A stretch of DNA of 64,000 nt from Antedon mediterranea (GCF_964355755.1 NC_092674.1:16437001-16501000), one strand, 5' to 3'; counted from the first letter of the stretch, positions 43,931 to 55,691 are shown. Translations and numbers: made by a program. The notes: generated by a model from the sequence alone, not told the origin.

Positions 43931-44294
43931 TGAGGCCCAAATTAGGCTAACCGGTGCATAGGGCGGCTACAGGTAGGTATGATGAGGCCCAAATTAGGCT
44001 AACCGGTGCATAGGGCGGCTACAGGTAGGTATGATGAGGCCCAAATTAGGCTAACCGGTGCATAGGGCGGCTACAGGTAGGTATGATGAGGCCCAAATTA
44101 GGCTAACCGGTGCATAGGGCGGCTACAGGTAGGTATGATGAGGCCCAAATTAGGCTAACCGGTGCATAGGGCGGCTACAGGTAGGTATGATGAGGCCCAA
44201 ATTAGGCTAACCGGTGCATAGGGCGGCTACAGGTAGGTATGATGAGGCCCAAATTAGACTAACCGGTGCATAGGGCGGCTACAGGTAGGTATGA
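43931..44294. repeat. 52-bp minisatellite, 7 copies
   Basis: Seven head-to-tail 52-bp units starting TGAGGCCCAAATTAGGCTAA at 43931, 43983, 44035, 44087, 44139, 44191 and 44243. The only change I see is one base (ATTAGAC) in the last. It is GC-rich against its surroundings. Confidence 0.95.
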
Positions 44295-45400
44295 TTTTAA
44301 TTAGTCAACAATACATTGTGTGTGTGCATTGACCATGCTTCTGAAGGCGTTGACAATGGTGTTTATTAACTACATAATTTAAAGTTTTTCACATTTTTCA
44401 ATGCAATGAGATTATTTTTAGTTTGAGTATTTTTACCTCCGCCATAGACTTGCCCCAAGTCTGTATTTATTGTCTTTTTTTAATTTATTTGTTTTTATTT
44501 CGACCGCGATTTTTGTCTGAAAATACAGACTTGTGAAACACGTATAGAAATCGATTTGCAAACCGCAAACATCCGATAAGAATGACGTAGGTTATCATAC
44601 CGTATTTGGCTATATGGGGCGGGCGGTATGTAAATATGGATTTCGAATCAACCAATGATCATTTTGTTTCAAAATGAAAAAGATCGAGTACGTACGTACA
44701 GTTAGCTGAATGTACGATCGAGACTGAACAACTGTTGAAATATAAAATCGTGTTGCCAAGTTGTTTTGTTTATTAATTGTTCTGGCCTAGGCCTCCTTCG
44801 TAGGCGGGTTCGTAGGGCTACTCAACTCGTACGTCCAAATAAAACGCCAATAAGGTACATACCACCACCGAACCGACCGGCACACAACAGGGCTACACCA
44901 CCACACAGAACAGGACAGGGTCTGGGTGGGAATTAAATCAAATTTTCTCCGCATAATAAATGATCCATTCAATGTTTGATTTGGCGGAGAAGCTAGCCTA
45001 TCATATCACGACGAGTTTTCATGTTCTTGGGAAAAATCTCATCAAATGTTTACCAGACTTATACTAGGCATATAAAATCATTTTTAGCCTTCAGAAACTT
45101 TCATCAAATGTACCCAAAGTACACATTGTCTAAACGTAACATAGCGCATGCGCATCGTCTTAGACGTTGAGTCTTTGAAATTCTGAAATATGAATATTAA
45201 AACGACGTACGAGTGAGTAGCCAATGGCATGCGGCTGAAACTAGTCAACTGGATAATTTATGCACCAAGAATTCTTGGTGTCAAACCACGTGACTTATGC
45301 GTGTTTCCCCAGACGGAGTATCCAAACTCAAGTAATACACGTATGAAACGCCATATGTGCAAAAATATTTATGTTTTTACAAAACTCCGTCTGGAGCCCA
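44295..45400. other. Region upstream of the ABCC5-like gene
   Basis: No gene seen. 44640-45000 is somewhat richer in GC and CpG and could hold the promoter or a 5' UTR exon; this is only inference from position. Confidence 0.3.
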
Positions 45401-45404
45401 GACT

Positions 45405-45715
45405 ACCTCCGCCAAGGAGGTTATGTTTTCACCCCTGTGTGTTTGTGTGTGTGTTTGTGTGTGTGTCTGTAAACAGCCTGGAGGCCACAGTTTTCATCCG
45501 ATTCTCAACAAATTTGGCCACAATGATCTATGCCCCAAAAGCTTGGACGAGTTCGATTGTGAGGGGAAAAGGTCATAGGTCAAGGTCACAACTAACAAAG
45601 AATTATTTTACTGCCTAGAGACCACAGTTTTTATCCGATTCTCAGCAAACTTAGTCACAATGATCAATGACTCATCATATAATTATGTTTAAATTTTGAA
45701 GGGTCAGGGTCAAAG
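45405..45715. repeat. CTCCGCCAAGGAGG-type repeat with internal duplication
   Basis: Starts with the palindrome CCTCCGCCAAGGAGG, then (TG)n at 45437-45470, then two copies about 135 bp apart of CCACAGTTTTYATCCGATTC...CACAATGATC. Open frames here are by-products. Confidence 0.6.
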
Positions 45716-45743
45716 ATAAGGTCCACAAAAAAACAAAAACAAA

Positions 45744-45775
45744 CTAGACATGAAACTCGTCACTTTGACGAGTTT
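45744..45775 (-). mobile_element. Helitron 3' terminus
   Basis: Perfect 10-bp stem AAACTCGTCA/TGACGAGTTT with a 3-base loop (45753-45775), then CTAG (45744-45747) and T on the minus strand. The 5' end to the right was not found. Confidence 0.6.
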
Positions 45776-46888
45776 GGTTATCCGCCGCGCAAATGGTGAA
45801 ACATGGATGTTTAACGACGTACCTTTTAACATTAAGGGGATAGGTTGAGGCCAAAAGAAAGCGTTGGCGTTATGACCTACAGGCCGGACGAGCAACTGAC
45901 AAACAAACCAGAAAATGTAATAGAAATCACATATCTCCTAACAACGATGAACGGCTCTGATACGAGAAAAATATTGTTTTCCCCCCTCTATCCTGTAAAA
46001 ATAACTTAGTCTTATTCGGCCTGCTACATTATAGAAATAGGTAGAAAATAAACGATTTGGGCTATTCCATTACAGTTGGTATAATAGACAGGTTCCATTT
46101 CTCAAAAAACGGCCTAGAAAACGAATCAAGAAGCATTTTTGGGTAGAAGCTGGGATCCACTTGGTTTAGGATATTTTGACCTCGCTGATTACGAATATGG
46201 CGGATCCCAAGCGAAATTCGGCCATCTAAGCCCTTAATTTGCATAATTAAAAATGGCGGCCATTTTTAATAATTACCTTATATCTCGAGAACCACTAGTC
46301 ACAGATAATTAATTTTGGTCTCAAAATGTTTTAAATATATGTTTTTATATTCACTTTAATGACACATTTTCACATAGGGCTCAAATTGTTCAGAAACTAT
46401 ACATTCATATTTATTATAATGAAATGTTTTTACAAAAAATGGCCGATTCTACAACGATTGACCTTTGAACTATTAGTCAAATATAATAATATAACTTTGA
46501 AAATTGTGGTCTTATGAATTTTTTTTTCTTTTTAAATTGTTTAAAACATGTGTGTTTCTATCCAGTCTAATGGCACATTTTGTACAAGAATGGCCGATAG
46601 TATGGTTATTGACCTTTAAACTACAGCATAGGCCTACTGTATACTAAATATAATATAATTGCATAACTATGAAATTATTTATACACAATAATAATTAGTA
46701 AAATTATAAAATTCACTGCCATCAAATATGATGTGTTTTGTGATTTATATAGATTAAAAAAAAAATTTGAACACGCAAGTTACATTTGTTGAAATTTGAA
46801 ATTTGAAATTACCTGTCGGCCTAGTATTTTCATAATGTATTTCCAAAAAGATATATAGATAGATAGATATATAATTTAATTATTGTAG
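45776..46888. other. ABCC5 upstream: dispersed repeat
   Basis: AT-rich. Phrases such as TCAAAATGTTTTAAATATATG and ACCTTTGAACTA recall the repeats at 56.7-59.7 kb. No coding sequence. Confidence 0.4.
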
Positions 46889-46891
46889 ATA

Positions 46892-47010
46892 ATGGATGAA
46901 ATACCTGATGAGAGTGAATTAGATATAAATAGATGTGAAGATTTACCAGAGGTAACAGTGACTAACAACAGAGCTTACTCCTCATTGCCAGAAGATATTC
47001 ATGAAGGAAA
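46892..47010 (+). CDS. ABCC5: ABCC5-like first coding exon
   Basis: Acceptor attgtag ends at 46888 and ATG is at 46892. It encodes an acidic hydrophilic leader [18 protein letters not shown] up to [11 protein letters not shown]; donor gtaagt at 47011. Any 5' UTR exon upstream was not identified. Confidence 0.8.
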
Positions 47011-50000
47011 GTAAGTGTAAATCAATAAAACTAAAGAACCCACAATTCATGAAGTTCGGAAATCACAAAACCACCAGTGAAAAATCATGTCTTTGATCAT
47101 CACAGATAGAATTTACAAGTCTTGTTTTATTATGTCTAATCTAGGGTTTAATGTACCACATAACAAAATTTAAATATGCTTTGTATTTTGTTTTATAGTG
47201 TCAGTTTTGTGAAAATCAATACTTTCTATCAGTACAAAACAAAACATTACCTTTTTTAGTACAATATTTATTCAAATAAACTCCCTTCTTCAAATAAACA
47301 CCTCCCTCAAATAAACGCTCCCTCGTAAATATGGTATTAATTTTACGGTAGGCTAGGCCTATTTTTTTTTTGGTGAATTAAAAAAAAATGATGGCCTTGG
47401 TGCCTTCCAAGTTGGCATTGCTTCCCCTCAAATTAACGAAAAACCGGAGGCAACTGGCCTTGCCCCTAAAATCCTCAAATTTTATTAGTTAATCAATTTT
47501 TACTTGCCTAAATTAAGTTTTATCATGAATAATTTTAACAAAAACAATGAATTGTATGTATATGAGCAATTTAGGCTTGATATCCAAAAACAAATGCATT
47601 TAAGAGGTGAATCTCAGATGCTATGAATTGAATGTGTCATTTGTTAACATGTGTTTAAACATTTCAAGAAATTGGAATTTACACTACAGATTTTGCAAAA
47701 TTGTTTTTGAATGTATGCGTTCATCATTTGTAAATTGATTTTTTTTCTAGACCTCCATGCCCATTTGATGGTGCTTTCTTTCTTTCTATACTTACATTTT
47801 CTTGGTGTACTAAATACTTCTTGAAAGCAATTAAGACAACACTCGAGCAGTCTGATCTATTCCAGATTGTGGAGAAAGATTCAGCTAAAACAAATGCTAA
47901 AAGGTAAGTTATTGTTTGTTGTGTAGATTAATTGTATAAATAAGTATAGGCAATATTTCCTTTTTGATTGCTATTACATGTTTAGTTTAGTAGTTAGGGA
48001 TAGAGACCCTGCTTTAATATATATTGATACATTGATTCAAATAATGTAATTTAATTCTGCATGGTTTTTATACAGCAGATCTATTTTTTTAACACTATAA
48101 CAAAGTAAATAATACATTGTTATAGTGTAAAAAGGAATACAACTTTGAGTAAATGTTCTTTTTGTTTAAGATTGGAACAACTGTGGCAACAAGAGTTAGA
48201 TATCCATGGCAAAGAAGGAGCTACATTCACTCGTGTTATTTCCCGTTTCATCTGGAAGGATACATTGAGAGCTTCCTTAGTGCTTTTTATATGCCTAGCA
48301 GCCTCATTTTCGAATGCTGTTAGTCTTTTTTTGTACTTTATAGTAGTGACAGAGCGACCTTCAAAATTCCAAAATACTGCATTGACACCCGATTTAGATT
48401 TATTTTAATGTAATATTAAAGTAATAGATACCTTTGTTTCTCATTGAAACTTCTGTATTTAAATATTAAAATTATTAAATTTTCTCTTTAAACTAAGATC
48501 CACTTCCACTTTACGATTACATCTGATTAGTTAAAAAAACATCTTTAAAGCACCCTTTATCGAAAGAAATACAAATGACATTAAGCAAAAAAAAAAAATT
48601 ATTGTGTTGGTCCCTCTCTCTGTATAGCCTTCTGCACATGTATTGTGGACTATACCATTTCCTTGAGTTCAGTAAAAACTTGTTCGTTAATTTTGTGTAC
48701 GATGTTGTTAAACAAGATTTTTCGATGATCCTGCCAACTAAAAGTGCCATTTTTCATGAATTTTATGTGCAAGAGTTCTGGCCATCTAGGTATGTCATTT
48801 AACAGAACTCGCTTTGCCACAGGCGAGACCTGTGGCTCAAATTCTAAAGCTCTGTCTACACTATCAAACTTTATGTAACAAAAAGTGTGTGATATGCTTA
48901 AATATGGTAGTGTTATGACATTATTATTTCCATATATGGGCACATCGCATTTTTTTGTCACATAAAGTTTGATAGTGTAGACAGAGCTTTAGTCTCCGAA
49001 CCTGGTTACATAACTGTACACCAAACTCGTATACACATGATTGTAGTGAAATTAGCCTAAATCACACAGCATAAGACACACACTTTTGGTGAAAATTGGG
49101 TCAATGTCAGGAGGCCAATTTTTTTGTTTGTTTGTTAGCACGATAGCGCCTACAGTTTTCAAGTTATCGTTCTGAATTTTTGAGTGTAGATAGGTATATA
49201 CTTTCAGACCATGCCTATTGAAAATCAACAAAATTGGTTTATTAATAATTAACTTCACAAATAACAAAAATGATATTATTGTCAGACCGGCTAGTGTTAA
49301 AAGATAGGAGACAATTTTCAAAAGCCGGTGAGCAGTCTTAAAGTAACAAGTAAACTGAAATTGCATTTTCTCGTGAACTACTTGTACAAAAAACCTTATT
49401 TTAGACAAGAGGCAAGGGTTATAATTTGTGATTTGTAATTTCAAAACATAACTTGATTTAATGTACCAGTTTTTTAATACGAGTAGTTTAAAAAAAGCTA
49501 TTTCTTTTAAAATCTGCCCGTTTGTTTTTCGCGTTGCTGTTCCATTGTTAGTCAAATGAGACTATTGTTAGTTGATAATTAGTTTTTTAGTAATTTTATT
49601 ATTTCATTCTGTGCATAGGTATATACTTACTGTCAGAACATGCCTATTGATTTTAAGGAAAATTGATATATTGGTCATGCCACAAAAGCTTATCTTCCAT
49701 CGATATATTAAATAGCACACTCTGTATTCTTTTAACATGAACATATTCTTTGACATGGATCAAAATATTAGTCGACTGGCAGGGGCGCCGCAAATCGCCA
49801 CAGCTTCAAGACACTCCTCGACCATTATTCTGGTCAATCTTGATTTTAGAAAGGTCATTTTTTTGCAGTTCCGGAATTGTTTGTATTAAAAAATTATTTA
49901 AACAAAATTATTAAACCCAGCAGGATTTTAACATGTAAAGCTAATACATAAAGCAAAAAAAATGTATCTTTAAACATGCTCCCAGTCAGTGGATATATTT

Positions 50001-53000
50001 TGCCAAGTACTTCACTCAGTTTCTGAGTGCTTTCATTTGTTTGTTAGCAGGATTACTCAAAAAGTAATTACAAGATCTTTACCAAAATGAATATACGGAT
50101 AGATATGTGTTCAAGGACTATTTCATTAAATTTTGGGACCATGGTCCCAATTCTGGACCACTTTTTCGGTATACTGTTCAGACCTGCTAGTGTTAAAAGA
50201 TAGGACAGAATTTTCCAAAAGCCGGCGAGCAGTCTTAAAATAACAAATAAACTAAAATTGCATTTTCTCGAGAACTACTTGTCCAAAAAACTTCATTTTT
50301 GTACAAGAGGCAAGAGGTATAATTTGTGATTTGTAAATTTAAAACATAATTTGATTTAATGTGGACGTTTTTTTGATGCGAGTAGTTTAAAAAACCTATT
50401 TCTTTTCAAATTCACTCGTTTGATTTTCGCGTTGCTGTTCTATTGTTAGTCAACTGAAGCTATTGTTAATTGAAAGGCTTGTTACATAACCATTACACCA
50501 TACACATGCTTGTAGTGAAATTAGCCTAAATCACAAACAGCATTAAGACACACACAAATATATATATATATATTTCTTTTTTACCGGAGAAATCTTATGT
50601 AGGAGAATTTTACAGTAGGCAGAGGTATGCACTCTCGGAGTGTCTTTCTAGTTAGCTGTACTGTATTATATAAACACATCAGGCACAGAACAAATTCTAA
50701 ACTGCCCGGTTATATACTGAAAATGTATCAATTTGATAAGATGAGGAAATCTGTGAAAATGAGAAAAATTCGCTCCAGCCGGGATTTGAAACCAGAACCT
50801 TCTGCTTGATATGCAGATGTCCTAACCATTAGACCACTTGGGCTTTCATGATATAGTTGAAACTCGATTAGATAGCAACTCTCTCACTCTCACTCTCGGC
50901 GTGGTACGGTGGAACAGCACTGTCCCTCAATTGTACGCACCAGAGATCAAATTGATACGCCCTCATCTTTCAGTATTTTTTGAGATTTTGAGAGAAGAGA
51001 TACTTTTATATATATAAACACATCAGGCACAGAACATATATACTGAAAATTTAGTAATTAATTTTTCGACGACGTTGATAATATCGTACATACAGCAAAC
51101 AACAACCATTCAGACTTAAAATTAACCTGAAAAAGTAAAAGCCCCAAAAACATCATTTTAAAATGAAACATTTTCAGGTCCATTTTAAACAAATTCAATG
51201 TAGGCCTATTTATTCCTGTTTTTTTTTATATATATTTAAAGCTTTGTCAAAAACGAACAATAGGGTATGCCTTTATTCAACATTCTTGCCATGTCAAACT
51301 TTAATGTTAACAATTTTTTTTACGCAGAGTGTAGTTGTTCGAAGACTACTTGATTATGCTGAATCAACTGAATCTAATATTTACTATGGGTTTTTGTTAG
51401 TGTGTTTTTTATTCATATTCCAAATAATCACAATTGTGTTCATGGGTTTAACATGGTACCTAAGCACTAGAGCTGCAACCAGGCTCAGAGGTGCTACCAT
51501 TGCTGCTATTTATCGTAAGACTCTCTGTGTACGCAGTTTAAGAGGAAAGTCCACTGGTGAGGTATGTAAAATTTTTCAATCTCTGAAGCTTTTTGTTGTA
51601 TTATACTGATTTTTCTAAAACCATGTAACCTTTTTACACTGCCATTAATAATGCAGATATGTAGCAGCAGAATTCTGTAGCCGTTTTTTTACATGCATAT
51701 GATATTAGATATTACCTGTTGACGTTGCTCTGTACTCGTGTAGTCATCTGGTTACCCAATTGGGTGTAAAAAGAAAACAAACAAAACTGACAAACCCTCC
51801 ATTTGAATGACCACACATTTTACTTTATTTAATTTTCAGATTGTTAACTTATGTACTAATGATGGTCAGCGTGTTTTTGATATGATGATGTTTTTGCCTT
51901 TCCTTTTCATTGGCCCAATACTAGCCATGGTTTGTCTTGTCTACACAACTGCTCTTATTGGTCCTGCGGCTATTATTGGAACAGGCGTGTTTTTTCTTTT
52001 CTACCCTTTACAGGTATGTTTTTTATTAATTTTTCATTGAACACAAAATTAAGTTTAGGCTCAATAGATTAGTTTCCTTAAAATTGATATTAATATTGTT
52101 TTTTCAATTATAACCAGCTTGTTATGTCAAAGGTAATTGCATACTTTCGGACCAAAGGCATTATCGTGACTGATTGCCGCGTCAAGATGATGAATGAAAT
52201 CATTACATGTATCAAGCTTATTAAGATGTATGCTTGGGAAAAGTCATTTGCAAAGTCAATTGCAGGTTTGTTTGATAGATTTAAACTAAATATTGAATTG
52301 AAGCTGGGATGGCGGACTCTTTTATAGTAGATTCAATCATTACGTTGCTCTAGCTTGGCGTTTGGCCGTGGTTTAATCCCGGGAACAGAATTTAAAGCTG
52401 CAAAATAACAAGTTTGCCAAATGCTGATTTAGGTGCATTGACATATACAGAGAATGGATGGCAAATATCTTCACAGGACATAAAGACATTCTATACATAA
52501 TTTTCCTTTTTTGATTCCTATGTTAATATAGGAATCAATGCAGTCATGATGTATGAAAAGCGTATTTACTCTGTAAATTTGGCATAATGTAGTTTGTGGT
52601 GACTAACAATTTGTTTTGACTAGTTACCTACTTTAACAAAAAAGTTTGTGATTGATTGTTTCATATCTCTGTAACCAATCGCTTTAACATTTAGTTGCAT
52701 GCAGTATTATTCAAACGTTAAATTCAAGAAGCAACTCATATATTTTTATTATTTATTGTGTTTCCTTGCAAATTAATTACACATTGCCATGCCATTCGGT
52801 ATTGGTTCACCGAACTGTAAGTAATATCTAATGATGATAATTAATAGGCTTTAAAGCTTTTTGTAAACATTTTGATAATTGTTGCTACGCAAGGTTGTTG
52901 ACTGATCGACTGATCTGTGTTTGAAAATCAACTTGTAGAGCATGCCATTTATAACTACCTGAGAATCATAAGCATATTGTACTACATTAGGTCATTTTTA

Positions 53001-53186
53001 AGTTGAAAGTTATATTCGTGTTATTTAACTTTTTCAGGAATACGTGCACAAGAACAGTCAGTGTTAGAAAAAGCTGGATATATACAAAGTATTAATAATG
53101 GTCTTACCCCACTGATACCAGTTCTTGCTACTGTAATAACGTTGTCTGTTCATACCTTTCTTGGCAATAGTTTGAACCCTGCACAG
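46892..53186 (+). CDS. ABCC5: ABCC5/MRP5-like ABC transporter, N-terminal 375 residues (7 exons, 3' partial)
   Basis: Joined exons 46892-47010, 47751-47903, 48171-48318, 51328-51561, 51840-52013, 52118-52265 and 53038-53186 encode 375 residues in one frame. The family are ATP-driven exporters of organic anions and cyclic nucleotides. Visible order: short acidic N-terminus; FSW motif near 58; linker with [11 protein letters not shown] near 90-100; then membrane domain 1, with helices near 125-145, 160-185, 236-256, 257-276 and 345-366. MRP-type runs are [55 protein letters not shown] and [13 protein letters not shown]. There is no extra N-terminal membrane domain, as in the short MRPs (ABCC4/5/11/12); ABCC12 is the chief alternative. 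ATG 46892 was chosen because it opens the exon three bases after the acceptor. Helices 6-12 and both ATP-binding domains must lie beyond 64000, since no further exon is visible after 53186. Confidence 0.9.
47011..47750. other. ABCC5 intron 1, nothing recognised
   Basis: GT-AG intron without repeats I can name, apart from a short phrase AAATAAACNCCTCCCTCAAAT also seen near 25.1 kb. Confidence 0.5.
47751..47903 (+). CDS. ABCC5: ABCC5-like exon 2
   Basis: Acceptor ttttttctag, donor gtaagt at 47904. It encodes [20 protein letters not shown], the conserved MRP lead-in to the membrane domain, and [12 protein letters not shown]. Confidence 0.9.
48171..48318 (+). CDS. ABCC5: ABCC5-like exon 3
   Basis: Acceptor tttgtttaag, donor gttagt at 48319. 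It encodes LEQLWQQEL and the first membrane helix ([15 protein letters not shown]). The donor was placed so that the protein joins [12 protein letters not shown] in phase 0; the frame stays open past it but loses similarity. Confidence 0.85.
48844..48992. mobile_element. 149-bp MITE with about 33-bp inverted ends
   Basis: Left end CTAAAGCTCTGTCTACACTA (continuing TCAAACTTTATGT) is repeated inverted at the right end (48960-48992) almost without mismatch. No coding. It lies in ABCC5 intron 3. Confidence 0.85.
49010..50560. repeat. Direct duplication of Helitron-type repeat in ABCC5 intron 3
   Basis: Blocks at 49284-49577 and 50186-50475 match (TGTTAAAAGATAGGA, CATTTTCTCG, TTCGCGTTGCTGTT). So do short blocks at 49015-49085 and 50490-50555 (GTAGTGAAATTAGCCTAAAT). 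The same family occurs at 36860-37060. Confidence 0.7.
50630..50880 (-). mobile_element. tRNA-like SINE
   Basis: Minus strand near 50845-50770 reads GTGGTCTAATGGTTAGGAC (A box), a possible anticodon stem TCTGC/GCAGA and B box GGTTTCAAATCCC, as in a tRNA. The acceptor stem does not pair, so this is a SINE head, not a working tRNA. The tail TATATAAACACATCAGGCAC recurs at 51015-51035. Confidence 0.6.
50881..51327. other. ABCC5 intron 3, right part
   Basis: No feature beyond the repeated tail near 51015-51035. The frame opening at 51163 is intron read-through into exon 4. Confidence 0.4.
51328..51561 (+). CDS. ABCC5: ABCC5-like exon 4
   Basis: Acceptor tttacgcag, donor gtatgt at 51562; 78 codons. 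It encodes [20 protein letters not shown], helix 2, then [16 protein letters not shown] and RGKSTGE, which are strongly conserved in MRP5. Confidence 0.93.
51840..52013 (+). CDS. ABCC5: ABCC5-like exon 5
   Basis: Acceptor attttcag, donor gtatgt at 52014; 58 codons. It encodes [16 protein letters not shown] then two hydrophobic helices ending FFLFYPLQ. Confidence 0.93.
52118..52265 (+). CDS. ABCC5: ABCC5-like exon 6
   Basis: Acceptor taaccag, donor gtttgt at 52266. It encodes [20 protein letters not shown] and [13 protein letters not shown], the intracellular coupling loop characteristic of the ABCC family. It follows exon 5 after a 104-bp intron. Confidence 0.93.
52266..53037. other. ABCC5 intron 6, nothing recognised
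   Basis: GT-AG intron, AT-rich, with no repeat or gene that I can identify. Confidence 0.5.
53038..53186 (+). CDS. ABCC5: ABCC5-like exon 7 (last in window)
   Basis: Acceptor ctttttcag, donor gtaaat at 53187. It encodes [20 protein letters not shown], helix 5 and [12 protein letters not shown]. The family continues with an AFT-type run that I could not find to the right edge, implying an intron of at least 10.8 kb. Confidence 0.92.
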
Positions 53187-53406
53187 GTAAATGTTATTAT
53201 TGTTATTATTCATTTAATAGATATTTCAAAAAATGAACATGAAAATAACTTATGGTTCTATAGAATGAGCTTGTTTGTTTGCGGCATTTGTATATTTATT
53301 TCTGAGACATGAATAGTAGGCCACTTAGTTTAAAAAGGATTAATATATATGATGAAATGATTATGATATGAAGATTTTCACTTGGGCCTTACCTTACCAT
53401 TATCAT

Positions 53407-54470
53407 TATAATAATAATAATTTATTTGGAACAGTGGCACTCAACCAAGAGGAAGGTGCATCCATAAAAAAGAATAACAAAATACACCAAAACTTATAAA
53501 ATGCAATAAACAAAAGACAACATAACTACCAAATTTAACAATTTAAAATCAAACACAAGTCATACAGCTGTACAATATAAAATTAATTGGGTAACAACAA
53601 TGCAGACAGACCTAACACTATAATGAAAGAGAAGCCATCTAGCATTACTCGCTTAAAACAACACATATGTGTGTGCATGCCCTTTTAACATACTGCTTAC
53701 AGTGACAATAACATACATATATATTCTCTCTTATTTCCAAGATATACAAAAATACTGACCAACTTTACTCATGGCCAAATTGCATGTAAAACATGTTAGA
53801 AAAAGAAAAAAAATTATCAGTATAACTAACTAAAAAATGTACAAGAATCAGAACAGCATTAAAAAAGTAAAAATCTTATAAAAAGTTAGAAACAAAAGAA
53901 ACAGGCATAAAAAACAGAAGTCAAAAAAGGCAAGAGCAAGTCGCAAGTCAGCAGGGAAGGTAAAATTGTATTAACATTTTAGAATTTAATAATTTGATGA
54001 AAAATGGTACAAGACTGTTAGCAAATCTAATTGTTTTAGTGACTAGTTGGGTATTTTTTAATTCTTAAATTTCTACCATTACAGCCAAGTCTAGTTGGTC
54101 CGTTTAATTTTGGAAAGACCACCAGCAAACTTCCGACAATGCTCTACCCTTCTATGAGCCAACGTTTAAGTTTTAAAAATTCAAGGGCACCACAGTATGA
54201 AGAAGAATTCAAGGGCACCACAGTATGAAGAAGAACAATTACTAAAAATAAAATCGGAAAGCTCGCTTTTGCACATTTTCAATACAATCACCTGATTTAT
54301 TCTAATAAACACCCTGCTTTGAGTAAAGCATTCCTCGAACAATTAAGTTATACCATTTACAGATACCATCATAATCTGGAAGCCATGTGACCTAAAGGAA
54401 GGGTGTTCGATAGTAGTTTAAAGTCTGTACAATCCAATAAATATTTTCTTTCTTGTTTGTGTCACACAGT
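53407..54470 (-). pseudogene. LINE 3' end remnant
   Basis: The (ATT)n tail at 53408-53418 is on the minus strand. Near 54070-53970 the minus strand holds a weak LINE C-terminal run (NLRIKKYPTS), then a long 3' UTR. A 28-bp direct duplication (GGGCACCACAGTATGAAGAA) lies at 54178-54233. Confidence 0.4.
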
Positions 54471-54677
54471 ACCTCTTTAAATCTCTTAACCCAATGACTT
54501 AAGGCCAAAAAAAAAAAAATAGTTTGTTTGCTGTCATCCGCCACCCCTAATTTCGCCAAAAAGTGTTTTTTTTACGTTAAGGGCGCTTTAAAAAAAAAGT
54601 TTTTTTATGATTTTTTTTGGCCGAAAAGGTGTAAAAATCGAGTGTGCGAGGATGAAACAATAAAAATAATAACGTAG

Positions 54678-55447
54678 CGTATATTTCGGTGTATAATCGC
54701 ACTTTTGACACGCAAATTTAACCTCTAAATTAAGGGTGCGTCTTATACACCGAACATAAATGCCTCAACACACAGATATCGCCACCTCGTTGGCTAGGCC
54801 TGGGCTTTTTAAGGTAAGGCCTAGGCCTATTAGTATTACTAAAGTCACTAAAGAGTAGGCCTAGCCTAGCTACAGTGTACTAGCGTAACAGCAACCTGCT
54901 AGTTTTCAAGGCATTTTAGCGTGATTTTGTACTAAATATGATGAAAAGATTTGTTCATTATGGAGCTGTTTTAGGCGCTCCGATAAAATTTCATTTGTAA
55001 ACGTTTACGATAGGAATAGTATTAATATAGTTATACGCACGACCGTCGTACCCCCAGCGCGAGCGAGCCCTTCTTGGCAACCACATTGTGTACACAGTAT
55101 TCGACTAGTATATTCTCCAGTTGATTATAGCATAGACCTAGCGTACACACTTCTAGGATACATAGATACTAATCGAATACGATTGTCCGTGAAAATGTGC
55201 GCCTCTCGATAAAGGATCAAGCAATCGAGGCTAGCCCACATACACGTGCGGTCATGCACTCGATGTTGCGGGTGCGAAACTCATGAATAACAAGTTAGAA
55301 AGAACTGACGGAATGGGGGACTTCCCTTTCTTGTTGAGGCTGGGCGCGGCCGTCTTATACATCGACGATATACAAAATACCGATATTTTACTCTCAGTTA
55401 GAGGGTGCGTCTTATACACAGGTGCGACTTATACACCGAAATATACG
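54678..55447. mobile_element. DNA transposon remnant with inverted ends (inner)
   Basis: Ends CGTATATTTCGGTGTATAA and, inverted, TTATACACCGAAATATACG. The subterminal GGGTGCGTCTTATACAC is present near both ends. 770 bp, non-coding, nested in 54501-55724. Confidence 0.7.
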
Positions 55448-55654
55448 GTACACTAACTTCTAAAATATTTAATTAGGCCTGCTAACAACGACCTACTGTA
55501 GTAGGCCTAGCCTAGGCTAGTTTAGACACGGGGCCTAACGCGCCCAAAGCAGAATTAAAGTGTGAAACAAATTATGAATAGATGTTTGAGCTCGTTGTTT
55601 TATTCAGTGTGTTTGTTACTCTCAAATTCGCGTACAATTAACAGAGAAATTAAC

Positions 55655-55657
<3 letters not shown>

Positions 55658-55691
<34 letters not shown>
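55658..55691. repeat. Poly(A) tract
   Basis: 34 adenines next to the right end of the outer TIR element; it could be a retroposon tail or part of the element end. Confidence 0.9.

Noticed and set aside
43931-44294. CRISPR or regulatory array
   Set aside because: Perfect head-to-tail 52-bp units without spacers: a minisatellite.
45229-45618. 129-codon + strand frame with Val/Cys repeats
   Set aside because: The repeat is the (TG)n tract read as VCVCV; no domain, and it lies in a dispersed repeat.
49052-49555. 167-codon minus-strand open frame with hydrophobic stretches
   Set aside because: It lies in Helitron-type repeat duplicated at 50.1-50.5 kb, where the frame is not kept; no family motif.
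50770-50845. Functional tRNA gene
   Set aside because: A and B boxes are present, but the acceptor stem does not pair and the T arm is imperfect; better explained as a SINE head.
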